DNA of 64,000 nucleotides from Actinomycetes bacterium (GTDB taxonomy: Bacteria > Actinomycetota > Acidimicrobiia > Acidimicrobiales > Palsa-688): NCBI GenBank assembly GCA_021850325.1, contig JAJZMF010000024.1:62001-126000 (forward strand), written 5' to 3'. The notes below the pieces were generated by a model, which worked only from the letters and a program-made list of their open reading frames with translations, had not been told where the DNA came from and did no database searches. Position numbers and translations under genes: made by a program. Every line of letters begins with the position of its first letter. The first letter of the stretch is position 1. Of the stretch, positions 1 to 7,849 are shown one piece after another.

Positions 1-10
1 GCGTGCCTGC

Positions 11-985
11 CTAGTGTTCACTGTCGTCTGCCCGGAAGAAGCGCTGCAATGGCGCGACCACTGCTATGACGAGGAGCGCGAGCACCACGGCGAGGGCACA
101 TGCGGAACCGATCTGGTAGTCGTTGAAAGCCAGGTTGTAGACCTCGACCCCGGGGACCATGGTGGAGTAACCCGGCCCTCCCTGGGTCATGAGGAAGACG
201 ACGTCGAAGCTGGACAGCGCGGCGATCACGGTTATCGTGACGCAGACCCCGATCTGCTGGCGCAGGCCGGGGAGCGTGACCCGCCGGAACTGGTGCCAGG
301 CGCCCGCCCCGTCCACCCTGGCCGCCTCGTAGAGCACCGGGTCGATGTTGCCGACCCCGGCCATGAGCAGTACCGAGCACAGCCCCGTCGAGAGCCACGT
401 GCCCACGAAGCCCACCGCAGGCAGCGCAAAAGTGAACGAGCCCACCCACCCCCGGGCCAGGCTGCCGAGGCCCACCCAGTGCAGGACCGTGTTCACGAAA
501 CCGTCCTTGGAGTACATCCAGTTCCAGGCCACCCCGGCCGCCGCCCCGGGGAGGATCTGGGGCAGGAAGACCAGGGTGCGGGCCACAGTGCCGTAGGCCC
601 CGGCTTTGACGGTGCGCAGCGAAGCGGCCACCACGAGGCCGAAGGACACGGGTAGTACCGTGAAGAAGAATATGAAGACGATGGCGTGCCACAGCGAGCT
701 GAGCTGCTGGGGCTGGGTGAGGGCGGCCACGTAGTTGGCGAAGCCCACCCACTTCTTGGTGGCGGCAATGCCGTCCCATTTGTAGAAGGAGTAGTTGACG
801 GCGGAGATAATCGGGTGGAGCTCGAACACCCCGTAGAAGAGCAGGGCCGGCAGTGCGAACAGCCAGCCGGCGTAACGGTGCCAGCGCCGTCGCCGGGACC
901 TGCCGGCCACCAGGGAGGCGTACCCTGACGTCGTCGGGGCGAACCGGCGGCCGGCGGGTGCTGCAGTAGTCGTGGTCGCGCTGAT
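11..985 (-). CDS. Carbohydrate ABC transporter permease, MalF/UgpA type (operon 1)
   Basis: This inner-membrane subunit of a sugar importer forms half of the translocation channel. The EAA loop that docks the ATPase is visible (EAARVDGAGAW..LPGL), and about six hydrophobic segments follow a basic cytoplasmic N-terminus. It lies downstream of the solute-binding protein gene on the same strand, and the partner permease and ATPase are not in the window. The only conventional in-frame start near a usable position is GTG at 910, which has no good ribosome-binding site. A textbook site (GGAGGTGATC, 989-998) instead precedes an in-frame ATC at 983-985. Starting there gives the tail (M)SATTTTAAPAGRR, typical of this family, so I place the start at ATC. 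The family call is firm and the start is inference; GTG 910 is the fallback. Confidence 0.9.
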   Translation of the reverse strand: MSATTTTAAPAGRRFAPTTSGYASLVAGRSRRRRWHRYAGWLFALPALLFYGVFELHPIISAVNYSFYKWDGIAATKKWVGFANYVAALTQPQQLSSLWHAIVFIFFFTVLPVSFGLVVAASLRTVKAGAYGTVARTLVFLPQILPGAAAGVAWNWMYSKDGFVNTVLHWVGLGSLARGWVGSFTFALPAVGFVGTWLSTGLCSVLLMAGVGNIDPVLYEAARVDGAGAWHQFRRVTLPGLRQQIGVCVTITVIAALSSFDVVFLMTQGGPGYSTMVPGVEVYNLAFNDYQIGSACALAVVLALLVIAVVAPLQRFFRADDSEH

Positions 986-1014
986 TGCTGATCACCTCCG
1001 TTGAAGCCCGTCCA

Positions 1015-1057
1015 GGCCCGGTGGTGCCCAGCTCTGGGCGGAGGCTGCCACCGGGCC
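1015..1057 (-). terminator. Branched hairpin between binding protein and permease genes
   Basis: A 10-bp perfect stem (GGCCCGGTGG 1015-1024 with CCACCGGGCC 1048-1057) encloses a second 6-bp stem (GCCCAG/CTGGGC, 1026-1039). There is no T-run. The hairpin lies just after the solute-binding protein stop and before the permease ribosome-binding site. It more likely blocks exonucleases or partially terminates, so that binding protein exceeds permease, than acts as a full terminator. Confidence 0.5.
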
Positions 1058-1085
1058 CGTGTGGCACGGGGAGAGGGTAGTGGCC

Positions 1086-2435
1086 TCAGGCCGTCGCTTG
1101 ACGGTCTGCGGTCACGTCGGCCGCGAACTTCTGGACCATGGCCGCCCCGGTGGTCTTGCCGGCCATGAGGAGCTGGAGCTGGGGAGGGAAGTCCGAGTTC
1201 ACGATCGGGCCCTGGTTCTGCAGCCAGTTGAGGACACCGTTGTCCCTCTGCACCAACTGGTAGACGTTCTCGGTCTGGGCCTTGAGGGACTGGTTGAGGG
1301 CGGGGGGGACGATGCGCGCGAGCCCGTAGGCGTTGCCACCGCCCACGCCGACCACGACCCTGGCTGCAGCGGGCGTGCTCAGCCAGTTGACGAACTGGGC
1401 CGCCTGGTCCTGGTGCGTGGACTTGGCCGAGATCGAAAATGCCAGGTCGTTGCTCTCCATGCCCACGTACGGCCCACCGGGGGTGAGCGGCGGGAAGGGC
1501 ATCATCCCGTAGCTGAAGGACTTGGGGAAGTTGCCGCCGAACTCGATCCACGAGCCGCTCACCATGAAGAGGCCGTCACCGGCGCCGAACTCCTGGTAGG
1601 ACTGGGTCTGCTGGATGGCGTTGGCATCAGAGTTGAAGTAGCCACTGGACATCCAGCTGGCGAGCTTGTTGGCAGCCGCCACGGCGTCGGGGTTGTCCAG
1701 GTTCGAACCCGGCACGTTGTCGATGACGTCGTCGATGCCCTGCGCGCCCATGTAGTCGCCCAGCAGCATGTCGAAGAGGTGGCCCGTCAGGCCGTCCTCG
1801 TTGGAGGCGATGATGGGCGTGACCCCGTGAGCCTTGGCCGTTGCCAGTTCAGCTGCGAACTGGGAGACGGTCTTGGGCACGTGGAGCTGCAGCTTGGCCA
1901 TCAGGGCACGGTTGTAGAAGATGCCGGTGACCACGCCCGCCTGGCCTCCCGCCTCGTACAGCGGCCCACGCCCTATCACGCCCTTGGAGCTCACCCGACC
2001 GGGGGCCAGTGCCTGGGCCGAGAACTTCTTGGCCCAGCCGTACCGGGAGGCGTACTTGTCCAGGTTGAGCACCTCGCCGTCGGTCACCTCCTGGACCAGG
2101 GCGGAGGGGGCGAAGACGTCGGGCCCGGCGCTGGTCCGCAGGTCGCGCGGTAGGGCCGTGTTGTAATCGGCATCGGGCACGGTCATGAGGACGACCTTGA
2201 CGGCGTGCTGGGACTTGTTGAAGCCGTCGGCCAGCGCCTGGTTGAGGCTGACCGTGCCCGAGCCCGAGAAGAGCTTGATCACGACCGGCCCGGAGGCCTG
2301 GGCAGCGGTACTGGTCGAGGCGATCCCGGCGAGGGCCACCGAGGCGGAGAGCAGGGTGGCCGCCGTTGTGGAGAGCACCCTGGAACGGCGGGCGGTCGAC
2401 GTCCGGGGTAGCCGGGCGCCGTGGTCATGAAGCAT
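1086..2435 (-). CDS. Extracellular carbohydrate-binding protein (ABC operon 1)
   Basis: This exported protein captures sugar for the adjacent permease (family 1 solute-binding protein). A basic N-region and hydrophobic stretch (LLSASVALAGIAS) ending near TAAQASG form the signal peptide, with no lipobox cysteine. The mature part begins VVIKLFSGSG and carries typical family stretches such as GDGLFMVSGSW and LAFSISAKSTHQDQAAQFVNWL. Two ATGs are possible, at 2441 and 2435. The AAGGGG ribosome-binding site sits directly against the first but 6 bases from the second, so 2435 is preferred. The gene is divergent from a LacI-type regulator, and an operator-like site lies about 50 bases upstream. The sugar cannot be told from sequence. 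Confidence 0.92.
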   Translation of the reverse strand: MLHDHGARLPRTSTARRSRVLSTTAATLLSASVALAGIASTSTAAQASGPVVIKLFSGSGTVSLNQALADGFNKSQHAVKVVLMTVPDADYNTALPRDLRTSAGPDVFAPSALVQEVTDGEVLNLDKYASRYGWAKKFSAQALAPGRVSSKGVIGRGPLYEAGGQAGVVTGIFYNRALMAKLQLHVPKTVSQFAAELATAKAHGVTPIIASNEDGLTGHLFDMLLGDYMGAQGIDDVIDNVPGSNLDNPDAVAAANKLASWMSSGYFNSDANAIQQTQSYQEFGAGDGLFMVSGSWIEFGGNFPKSFSYGMMPFPPLTPGGPYVGMESNDLAFSISAKSTHQDQAAQFVNWLSTPAAARVVVGVGGGNAYGLARIVPPALNQSLKAQTENVYQLVQRDNGVLNWLQNQGPIVNSDFPPQLQLLMAGKTTGAAMVQKFAADVTADRQATA

Positions 2436-2486
2436 GGTCATCCCCTTCGAACTTCACAAGGTTGGACCCGTGAGCGGGTCATGGGC

Positions 2487-2500
2487 TGAAAGCGTTTCCA
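2487..2500. promoter_or_regulatory. Putative LacI-family operator 1
   Basis: TGAAAGCGTTTCCA is an imperfect palindrome with the central CG typical of LacI-family operators (AAnCGnTT core). It shares the ten bases AAGCGTTTCC with the second site at 2690-2703. Its place upstream of the binding-protein gene suggests that the divergent regulator represses the transporter from here. Confidence 0.65.
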
Positions 2501-2689
2501 TCGTCTCACGTCGGCCCGTGCCTGTCAAGGCAGGCCGCTCGGCCATCTTCCTCGCAACGGCGCCGAGCAAAGCTGCACCAAAGACCACAAGTCCACGCGC
2601 CCGAGCGACCGCACGGACCGGGCCGTCCCGCTCCCCTGGCCGCCGGGGCCCTCAGCACGGTCCATGTGAGCTGGTGGACGAGCTCTTGA

Positions 2690-2716
2690 TGGAAGCGTTT
2701 CCGAAGATGTTAGGAT
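2690..2716 (+). promoter_or_regulatory. Putative LacI operator 2 and -10 box of the regulator gene
   Basis: TGGAAGCGTTTCCG (2690-2703) is a near-palindrome matching operator 1. Seven bases after it, TAGGAT (2711-2716) fits an actinobacterial -10 box, and GTG at 2725 follows eight bases later. The operator therefore covers the -35 region of the regulator's own promoter, implying autoregulation. The transcript is probably leaderless, since no Shine-Dalgarno precedes the GTG. Confidence 0.6.
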
Positions 2717-2724
2717 CGGCCCCG

Positions 2725-3753
2725 GTGACCGTCGCCCGCCAAGTGAGCATGGCTGACGTGGCACGCCGGGCCGGCGTGTCCATGGCGACCGCGTCGCGGG
2801 CGCTCAACAATGCTGCGGGAGTGGCCGAGGCCACGCGCACCAGGGTGTTCCGGGCTGCCGAGGAGCTCTCGTACGTGGTCTCCCCCGAGGCATCGAGCCT
2901 CGCCCGGGGTGCGACCCAGAGGGTCGCGGTGGTGGTGCCGCACATCTCGCGTTGGTTCTTCGCCGGGCTGCTGGAGGGGCTGGAGGCGGTCCTCCGGGAC
3001 GCGGGCCTGGACCTGCTCCTCTACCACGTCGGGGACATGGAGGACCGGCGCGAGTTCTTCGACCGCTTACCCGCCCGGCGCAAGGTCGACGCGGTCGTCG
3101 TGCTCGCCTTCCCCGTTGACGAAGAGGAGCAACGGCGCTTCCAGCTCATGGGGGTGGACATCGTCGCCGCCGGGGGCCAGCATGCCACCTACCCTTATGT
3201 GTGCATCGACGACGAGATGGCCGGGCGGCAGGCCATGGGCCATCTCGTGCACCTCGGCCACGAGCGCATCGCCATGATCGCCGCCGTGGACCCCGACCAG
3301 CCCGTGTCCCTCCAGCAGGGCCGTTCCAGTGCCTACTACTCCTCCCTGCACGATGCCGGGCTGGCCGTGGACGATGACCTGGTGGTCACCGTGAACTGGG
3401 GTGGCCCGGAGGGGGCACTGGCCATGGACCGCCTACTGGGCCTGCGCCGGCCACCGACCGCGGTCTACGCCCACTCCGACGAGGTGGCGCTCGGGGCGAT
3501 GCGAAGCCTGCGCCGGGCCGGGCTGTCCGTCCCGGGCGACGTGTCGGTGGTCGGTATCGACGACCATCCCGTCGCCGAACTGGTGGACCTGACCACGGTA
3601 CGCCAGCCCGTCGAGCAGCAGGGTGAGATCGCCGGTGAGATGGTGGTGGGCCTGCTCCGGGGCGAGGTGGTGCAAAGGTCTGTCACCGTCCCCACCCAGC
3701 TCGTCGTGCGCAGCACGACCGCCCCACCCCGCCGGGCCGGCCCCCGGGCCTAG
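2725..3753 (+). CDS. LacI-family transcriptional regulator
   Basis: This sugar-responsive repressor has 342 residues, the normal family length. The helix-turn-helix is at residues 8-30 (MADVARRAGVSMATASRALN), the hinge helix near ASSLARG, and the periplasmic-binding-protein-like sensor follows from VAVVVPHISRWFFAG. Sensor features such as HLVHLGHERIAMI and GDVSVVGIDD are clear. The gene is divergent from ABC operon 1 with matching operator sites between them, so it probably controls that transporter and itself. GTG 2725 is chosen because the DNA-binding domain begins right after it and a -10 box lies at leaderless spacing; ATG 2749 is an alternative. Its stop overlaps the stop of the convergent NYN gene on a CTAG. 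Confidence 0.95.
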   Translation: MTVARQVSMADVARRAGVSMATASRALNNAAGVAEATRTRVFRAAEELSYVVSPEASSLARGATQRVAVVVPHISRWFFAGLLEGLEAVLRDAGLDLLLYHVGDMEDRREFFDRLPARRKVDAVVVLAFPVDEEEQRRFQLMGVDIVAAGGQHATYPYVCIDDEMAGRQAMGHLVHLGHERIAMIAAVDPDQPVSLQQGRSSAYYSSLHDAGLAVDDDLVVTVNWGGPEGALAMDRLLGLRRPPTAVYAHSDEVALGAMRSLRRAGLSVPGDVSVVGIDDHPVAELVDLTTVRQPVEQQGEIAGEMVVGLLRGEVVQRSVTVPTQLVVRSTTAPPRRAGPRA

Positions 3754-4181
3754 CCGGGGGAGGGTGGCTCAGGCGCCTTCGCCGCGGTGCCCCTGACGCC
3801 GTCGGGCGCCCGGGGGCCGATGAGGCGGCGGTAGAGCCATTGCGGTCCCACGACCGTGGCCCCGGTCGCAGCCACCCTGCGTCCCAGTGCCCGGTCAGCG
3901 GAGACCAGGACCACCGGGGTCGGCGCCGCCGAACTGGCCAGCTGCGCCATCATGTCGTCGCCGTTGCCGGGTGCATGCAGGACGGTCACCCCTGCGGCTT
4001 CGGTCTCGGCGACGCCGAGGCGGGCCAGGCCTTCGACGACGACGACGACCGGAGCCGGGAGCCTTCCGGCGAGCGTGCCCGAGCGCAACTGGGCGACGAG
4101 GCGCCTGGCCGCGCCGGGCCGGTCCCGCCACCAGCCGTCGGGCCGGCTGCCGATCACGTTCGCCGCGTCCACCAGGAGCAC
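3750..4181 (-). CDS. NYN-domain (YacP-like PIN-fold) protein
   Basis: This 143-residue protein resembles the NYN/YacP family of PIN-like nucleases, thought to act on RNA. The N-terminus LLVDAANVIGSRPDGWWRDR carries the first catalytic aspartate and the asparagine of the family, and a later SADRALGRR supplies another acidic site. The remaining acidic residues (for example GNGDDMM) match a metal-binding pocket. The start is GTG at 4181, with TAACCT (complement of 4188-4193) six bases upstream, so the transcript is probably leaderless. No partner gene is linked: the neighbour on one side is the convergent lacI-type gene and on the other a degraded scyD remnant. The family is reasonably clear, but substrate and role are unknown. 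Confidence 0.75.
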   Translation of the reverse strand: MLLVDAANVIGSRPDGWWRDRPGAARRLVAQLRSGTLAGRLPAPVVVVVEGLARLGVAETEAAGVTVLHAPGNGDDMMAQLASSAAPTPVVLVSADRALGRRVAATGATVVGPQWLYRRLIGPRAPDGVRGTAAKAPEPPSPG

Positions 4182-4212
4182 ACGGTGAGGTTATGTCGCC
4201 TGTTGGTGCCGA

Positions 4213-4243
4213 CCACCCCGCCCGGTTGAGCCGGCCGGGGTGG
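4213..4243 (-). terminator. Hairpin after the ScyD-like remnant
   Basis: The stem CCACCCCG/CGGGGTGG is extended by CCGG/CCGG across one mismatch, with a TTGAG loop. It sits 7-37 bases past the stop of the remnant and before the NYN gene's promoter. It lacks a T-run, as is common in high-GC actinobacteria. Confidence 0.5.
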
Positions 4244-4249
4244 CTCGGC

Positions 4250-4834
4250 CTACAGGCCGCGCACGGCCAGGACCTCACCCGTCTTGGGGCCCTTGGCCGG
4301 CAGCACTCCGCCGTTGGCCACGTAGACCGTGCCATGGGCGACAGCCAGGCCGGTGGGGGCAAAGAGGGGGACGCCCAGGGCCACCACCTTGGGGGCTCGG
4401 GAACCGGCCGGCACTTCCACCAGAGCGCCGGGAGCCTTGCCCACGGCCATGAGGCCACCGGTGCTGAGCTCGGTGGCCAGGAGGTCGTGGCCGAGGAACG
4501 CCAGGGACGTGACGGCCGAGAGGCCCTTGGCGTAGACCGTCGGGGCGTGGCCGGGGAGGAGGCGGTAGACCATGGCGGTGCCGGGCGCCGAGGGTACGCC
4601 CCTCAACAAGCCGACGTAAAGAGCTCCGTCAGGGCCCACTGTCACTGAGGTGGGAACGGCCTGGGCGTCGACGGTCAGCGCCTTGGGCCCGAGCACGCCG
4701 GCCGGGACCTGTTCGGCCACGGTGGGCAGGTGGGCGAGGCGCACCGTGGCGCCCTTGGCGCTGACCCACTCGACCGAGTTGGCCGCAGCGTCGGCCGGGT
4801 AGGACCACCGGGGGCGGGCGGCAGGGCGCTCCTG
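4250..4834 (-). pseudogene. 5'-truncated ScyD/ScyE-family beta-propeller gene
   Basis: The C-terminal half of a ScyD/ScyE-type propeller protein is well preserved. It has PTSVTVGPDGALYVG, VYRLLPG, FAPTGLAVAHGTVYVANG and GEVLAV, which are typical blades of a secreted protein of about 350 residues. Recognisable similarity begins near YPADAAANSVEWVSAKG and nothing before it remains: no signal peptide and no first blades. Reading upstream in the same frame meets the TAG stop (4835-4837) of the neighbouring DUF1707 gene with no start codon in between. The only internal start is GTG 4744, which lacks a good ribosome-binding site. A deletion that fused the two genes' ends is the simplest explanation. 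It may still be translated from GTG 4744 as a 164-residue fragment. Confidence 0.65.
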
Positions 4835-5233
4835 CTAGCTGTGCCTCCCGTCCCGGTGCCGCTCATGTACCCCGAGGGGCGGGAGGTCACGCACCACCTC
4901 GGACAACTGAGACCGCGTCCGGGCTTGTGCGGCTACCTGCGCCCGTACCTCGAACTCCTCCAGGGTCAAGCGGCCCTCGCCCGTGTGCTGTTGCAGCTGT
5001 CCGATGACCTGGCCCCGCTCGGCGTCGGAAGCCCTGATCTCACCCTGGACCGCGGCCGGGCCGTTGGGGGCACCTCCGGTCACGGGCGCGCCGGGCAGGT
5101 ACGGGTGCCCGGGCTGGCCGTCGCCCGCGGCGCGTACGGAGGCCCGCAGCAGCCAACCGGCACCTCCGGTCACGAGCAGGGCACCCAGCACGATGACCGG
5201 CCACCAAGCAGAAGGCCCGCCGTCCCACATCAT
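4835..5233 (-). CDS. DUF1707-domain membrane protein
   Basis: This 132-residue protein has one N-terminal membrane segment (WWPVIVLGALLVTGGAGWLL, residues 10-29), a glycine/proline linker, and a DUF1707 domain (IRASDAERGQVIGQL..EGRLTLEEFEVRAQVA) ending with DLPPLG. DUF1707 is a short actinobacterial domain, often N-terminal and beside a membrane anchor; its function is not known. Here it is C-terminal, after the membrane segment. Of two tandem ATGs the first (5233) is chosen, with GGTGGGG just upstream. Its TAG stop is followed in the same frame by the ScyD-like remnant, so the gene end sits at or near a deletion junction. Confidence 0.82.
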   Translation of the reverse strand: MMWDGGPSAWWPVIVLGALLVTGGAGWLLRASVRAAGDGQPGHPYLPGAPVTGGAPNGPAAVQGEIRASDAERGQVIGQLQQHTGEGRLTLEEFEVRAQVAAQARTRSQLSEVVRDLPPLGVHERHRDGRHS

Positions 5234-5384
5234 CGCCCCACCGTCCCTTCGGCCCACCCCGGCCTTCGCAGACCGGCTCCGGCCAGTAGACCGCTCCTCC
5301 TCAGGCGGGGCTAAGGCCGTTCGGGGGAGCCGGACCGGGACCTTTGGCCCGGCCCCGCCAGGGTTGTGGCTCTTGCGGCCCTCC

Positions 5385-5855
5385 TCAGGCCGGTGACATG
5401 CCGAAGCGCGCCATGAGGGCCCGCTCCTCCTCGGTGCTCGGGGGAGCGGGCCGGGCCCACAGCTCGTGCAGGGCGGCGAAGTAGCCGTCCATTGCTGGGG
5501 CGTGCAGGACCAGCAGCCTGGCCTGGGCGGGCCCGGGGTTGGAGAAGGTGTGGGCGGTCCCCCGGGGCACGAGCAGGAACTGCTCCCGGTCGAGCGCCAT
5601 GTCGTGCCCGTCGAGAGTGACCAGGACCTGGCCGTCGAGGACGAAGAACGCTTCAGAGCAGTTGGTGTGCCGGTGCGGCGGGGGCCTGCGGCCTCCTGGG
5701 GGGAGGGTGCGCTCCATGAGCGAGAAGTCACCGTCGTCCTGGGCCGCCAGCGCCTTGAACAGCATGGTGCTGCCCCGGGCCTGGTACGTGCGCGCAGCCT
5801 GGCCTGCTCCGACCACTCCCGGGCGGGGGAGCTCCCCTGACGTCGGCTCGCTCAT
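5385..5855 (-). CDS. Cupin-domain protein
   Basis: This 156-residue single-domain cupin is a small beta-barrel that usually binds a metal. Cupin motif 1 is PPHRHTNCSEAFFVLDG (histidines, glutamate and glycine in place) and motif 2 is VPRGTAHTFSNPGP. A short alpha-helical tail (PPSTEEERALMARFG) follows. Its ATG overlaps the stop of the upstream hydrolase by four bases (TCAT at 5852-5855), so the two are translationally coupled and probably act together. Whether it is an enzyme (dioxygenase or isomerase) or a small-molecule sensor cannot be decided. A GC-rich inverted repeat (GGCGGGGC 5304-5311 with GCCCCGCC 5352-5359) after the stop may terminate the transcript. Confidence 0.85.
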   Translation of the reverse strand: MSEPTSGELPRPGVVGAGQAARTYQARGSTMLFKALAAQDDGDFSLMERTLPPGGRRPPPHRHTNCSEAFFVLDGQVLVTLDGHDMALDREQFLLVPRGTAHTFSNPGPAQARLLVLHAPAMDGYFAALHELWARPAPPSTEEERALMARFGMSPA

Positions 5856-6727
5856 TGCCCGGGAGGGCCTTGGCCGAGCAGGGCGAGCACCGCGGACAGG
5901 GCGGCCGAGCCGGCGGGCGTAGCGGGCCTGATGACCGACATGTGGTCGGCACCGGGCACCTCGACCAGCTCGACCGGGTCGCCGGCGCTTTGGCCGGCCC
6001 GTACGTAGGAGGTGCTCAGGGTGATGGGCACCACGTCGTCGGCCGCGCCGTGGACCAGTACGGTCGGGACCCCGGTTGGGACCAGCGCCAGGGGGGACGC
6101 GACGGTGTACCGGTCGGCGAAGGCCTCCGGCGGCCCGCCCAGCAGGTCCTGGACGGCACCGGCGCCGACCCCGCTCCGGGCCGCCGCCACCAGGTCGGCC
6201 ACTCCCGCCAGCGAGACGGCACCGCAGGGGCGCACGACGGGCCGCCCGCCCGGTGCACCAGGCGGCAGGCGGTGCCGGGCCGCTGCCCAGAGGGCCAGCT
6301 GTCCACCTGCCGAGTGCCCGCACACGACGACCCGGTGCACGTCCAGGCCTTCAGCCTGGCTGACCAGGTCAACGGCGGTCGCCACGTCCTCCAGGGTGTA
6401 CGGCCACCCGCCGTCCCGGCCGCAACGGCGGTACTCGGCGTTGACGACGGCGGCACCGCGCGCCGACAGGGCTCGGGCCAGGGGGTTCATGAGGCCCTTG
6501 GCGTAGCGTGCCCTCCAGAAGCCGCCGTGCAGGAGCACCACGGTGGGTAGCAGCCCCTCGCCCAGCGGGAGCCACAGCTCGACCAGCTGGGAGGGGTGTG
6601 CCCCGTAGCGGACCAGCGACCGGCTCACGGGCCGGGCCTGGACCGCGGCGCCTCCGGGGGCGGAGGTGCTGGTGCTGGCAGGGGGGTCGGGGCCGATGCG
6701 CCAAGCGTAGTGGCCCGCCGCCCACAC
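5852..6727 (-). CDS. Alpha/beta hydrolase (dienelactone hydrolase/esterase-like)
   Basis: This is a serine hydrolase of the alpha/beta fold. The oxyanion strand is LLHGGFWRARYAKG, the nucleophile elbow is GHSAGGQ, the acid is probably the aspartate in VLVHGAADDVVP, and the histidine is in GADHMSVI. The HGGFW signature and the VNAEYRRCG segment resemble kynurenine-formamidase-like and carboxylesterase-like members. It is coupled to the cupin gene by a four-base overlap and is divergent from a sugar kinase. The start is uncertain: GTG 6727 keeps a stretch with coding-like composition, while GTG 6628 gives a more usual family N-terminus (SRSLVRYGAHPSQ). Neither has a strong Shine-Dalgarno. The natural substrate is unknown. 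Confidence 0.85.
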   Translation of the reverse strand: MWAAGHYAWRIGPDPPASTSTSAPGGAAVQARPVSRSLVRYGAHPSQLVELWLPLGEGLLPTVVLLHGGFWRARYAKGLMNPLARALSARGAAVVNAEYRRCGRDGGWPYTLEDVATAVDLVSQAEGLDVHRVVVCGHSAGGQLALWAAARHRLPPGAPGGRPVVRPCGAVSLAGVADLVAAARSGVGAGAVQDLLGGPPEAFADRYTVASPLALVPTGVPTVLVHGAADDVVPITLSTSYVRAGQSAGDPVELVEVPGADHMSVIRPATPAGSAALSAVLALLGQGPPGQ

Positions 6728-6783
6728 CCGTCCGGTGGGGGCCGGCCTATGGTTGGCCCGGTGGCCGGAGCACAGGGGGGGCG

Positions 6784-7806
6784 TTGACCGGCCCGGGTGA
6801 GTGGCCGCTGGAGGCAGTCTGCCTGGGTGAGACCATGGCCATGCTGGCCCCGGCGCTCGCCGAACCGTTGCAGACGGCCTCGTCCCTGGTGGTGCGGGCC
6901 GCGGGGGCGGAGTCGAACGTGGCCATGTACCTGGCCTCTCTCGGCCACCGGGTGGCGTGGGCGAGCAGGCTGGGGGACGACCCGCTGGGCCGACGGGTGC
7001 TCCAGGAGGTCGCCCGCACCGGGGTGGACGTCTCGCTGGTCGAGATGGCCCCTGACGCACCGACCGGCGTCATGTTCAAGGACCCGGGGGCGGGTGAGCG
7101 CCGCGTCTACTACTACCGTCGGGGCTCGGCCGCCTCGGCGATGGGCGCTGACCTGGCCGGTGCCGTGCTCGCCGCTCCACCCCGGCTCGCCCACCTCTCG
7201 GGTGTCACCCCCGCCTTGTCCGAACAGTGCTCGACGCTGGTCGGCGCCCTACTGGACGGTTTGAACGCGGTCGGGACGACCACGAGCTTCGACGTCAACT
7301 ACCGGCCCGCCCTGTGGCCGTCCGAGGAGGCGGGGCCGGCGCTCCTGGCCCTGGCCCGTAAGGCTGACATAGTGTTCACCGGCTTGGACGAGGCCCAGCA
7401 GTTGTGGGGGGTGGCCGGCGCTGCCGAGCTACGCCGGCTCTTGGGCCGACCGGGCACCGTGGTGGTGAAGAACGGGGCCGAGGGGGCGACGTCGTTCGTC
7501 GGCGAGAACCAGGTGCATGTCCCGGTGCCCAGGGCAGAGGTCCGCGACGCCGTCGGCGCCGGCGACGCCTTCGCTGCCGGTTGGCTCTCGGGCTGGCTGC
7601 GGTCGCTGCCGGAGAGCAAGAGGCTGCGCCTCGGGCACCTGGTGGCAGGGTGTGCCCTGTCGGGCACGGCCGACTACGTTCCCCTGCCCGGGCGTCCCTG
7701 GTTCGCCTCCTGGTTGGAGACGAGCGAGGAGCAGTGGTCGGACCGGCAATGGGACGGGCCGGGCGCGGTGCCACCTACGTGGTATCTCGGTACGCAGGGC
7801 CCGTGA
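6784..7806 (+). CDS. PfkB-family sugar kinase, 2-keto-3-deoxygluconate kinase-like
   Basis: This cytoplasmic kinase of about 340 residues transfers phosphate to a sugar hydroxyl. The N-terminal CLGETMAML, GAESNVAMYLASLGHRVAW and RLGDDPLGRRVL, then PTGVMFKD and VYYYRRGSAAS, match 2-keto-3-deoxygluconate kinases more closely than ribokinases. The ATP/anion-hole signature is DAVGAGDAFAAGW. No usable ATG or GTG lies close upstream in frame; TTG 6784, preceded by a G-rich ribosome-binding site, gives the expected N-terminus. A TATGGT -10-like box lies near 6759. It is divergent from the hydrolase/cupin pair. KDG would come from uronates or the Entner-Doudoroff route, but no aldolase is nearby, so the substrate is inferred from similarity. 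Confidence 0.88.
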   Translation: MTGPGEWPLEAVCLGETMAMLAPALAEPLQTASSLVVRAAGAESNVAMYLASLGHRVAWASRLGDDPLGRRVLQEVARTGVDVSLVEMAPDAPTGVMFKDPGAGERRVYYYRRGSAASAMGADLAGAVLAAPPRLAHLSGVTPALSEQCSTLVGALLDGLNAVGTTTSFDVNYRPALWPSEEAGPALLALARKADIVFTGLDEAQQLWGVAGAAELRRLLGRPGTVVVKNGAEGATSFVGENQVHVPVPRAEVRDAVGAGDAFAAGWLSGWLRSLPESKRLRLGHLVAGCALSGTADYVPLPGRPWFASWLETSEEQWSDRQWDGPGAVPPTWYLGTQGP

Positions 7807-7849
7807 GCCCCCCCTTCTGCCCGCCCGCCGCCCCGGTGAGCATGGGGGC

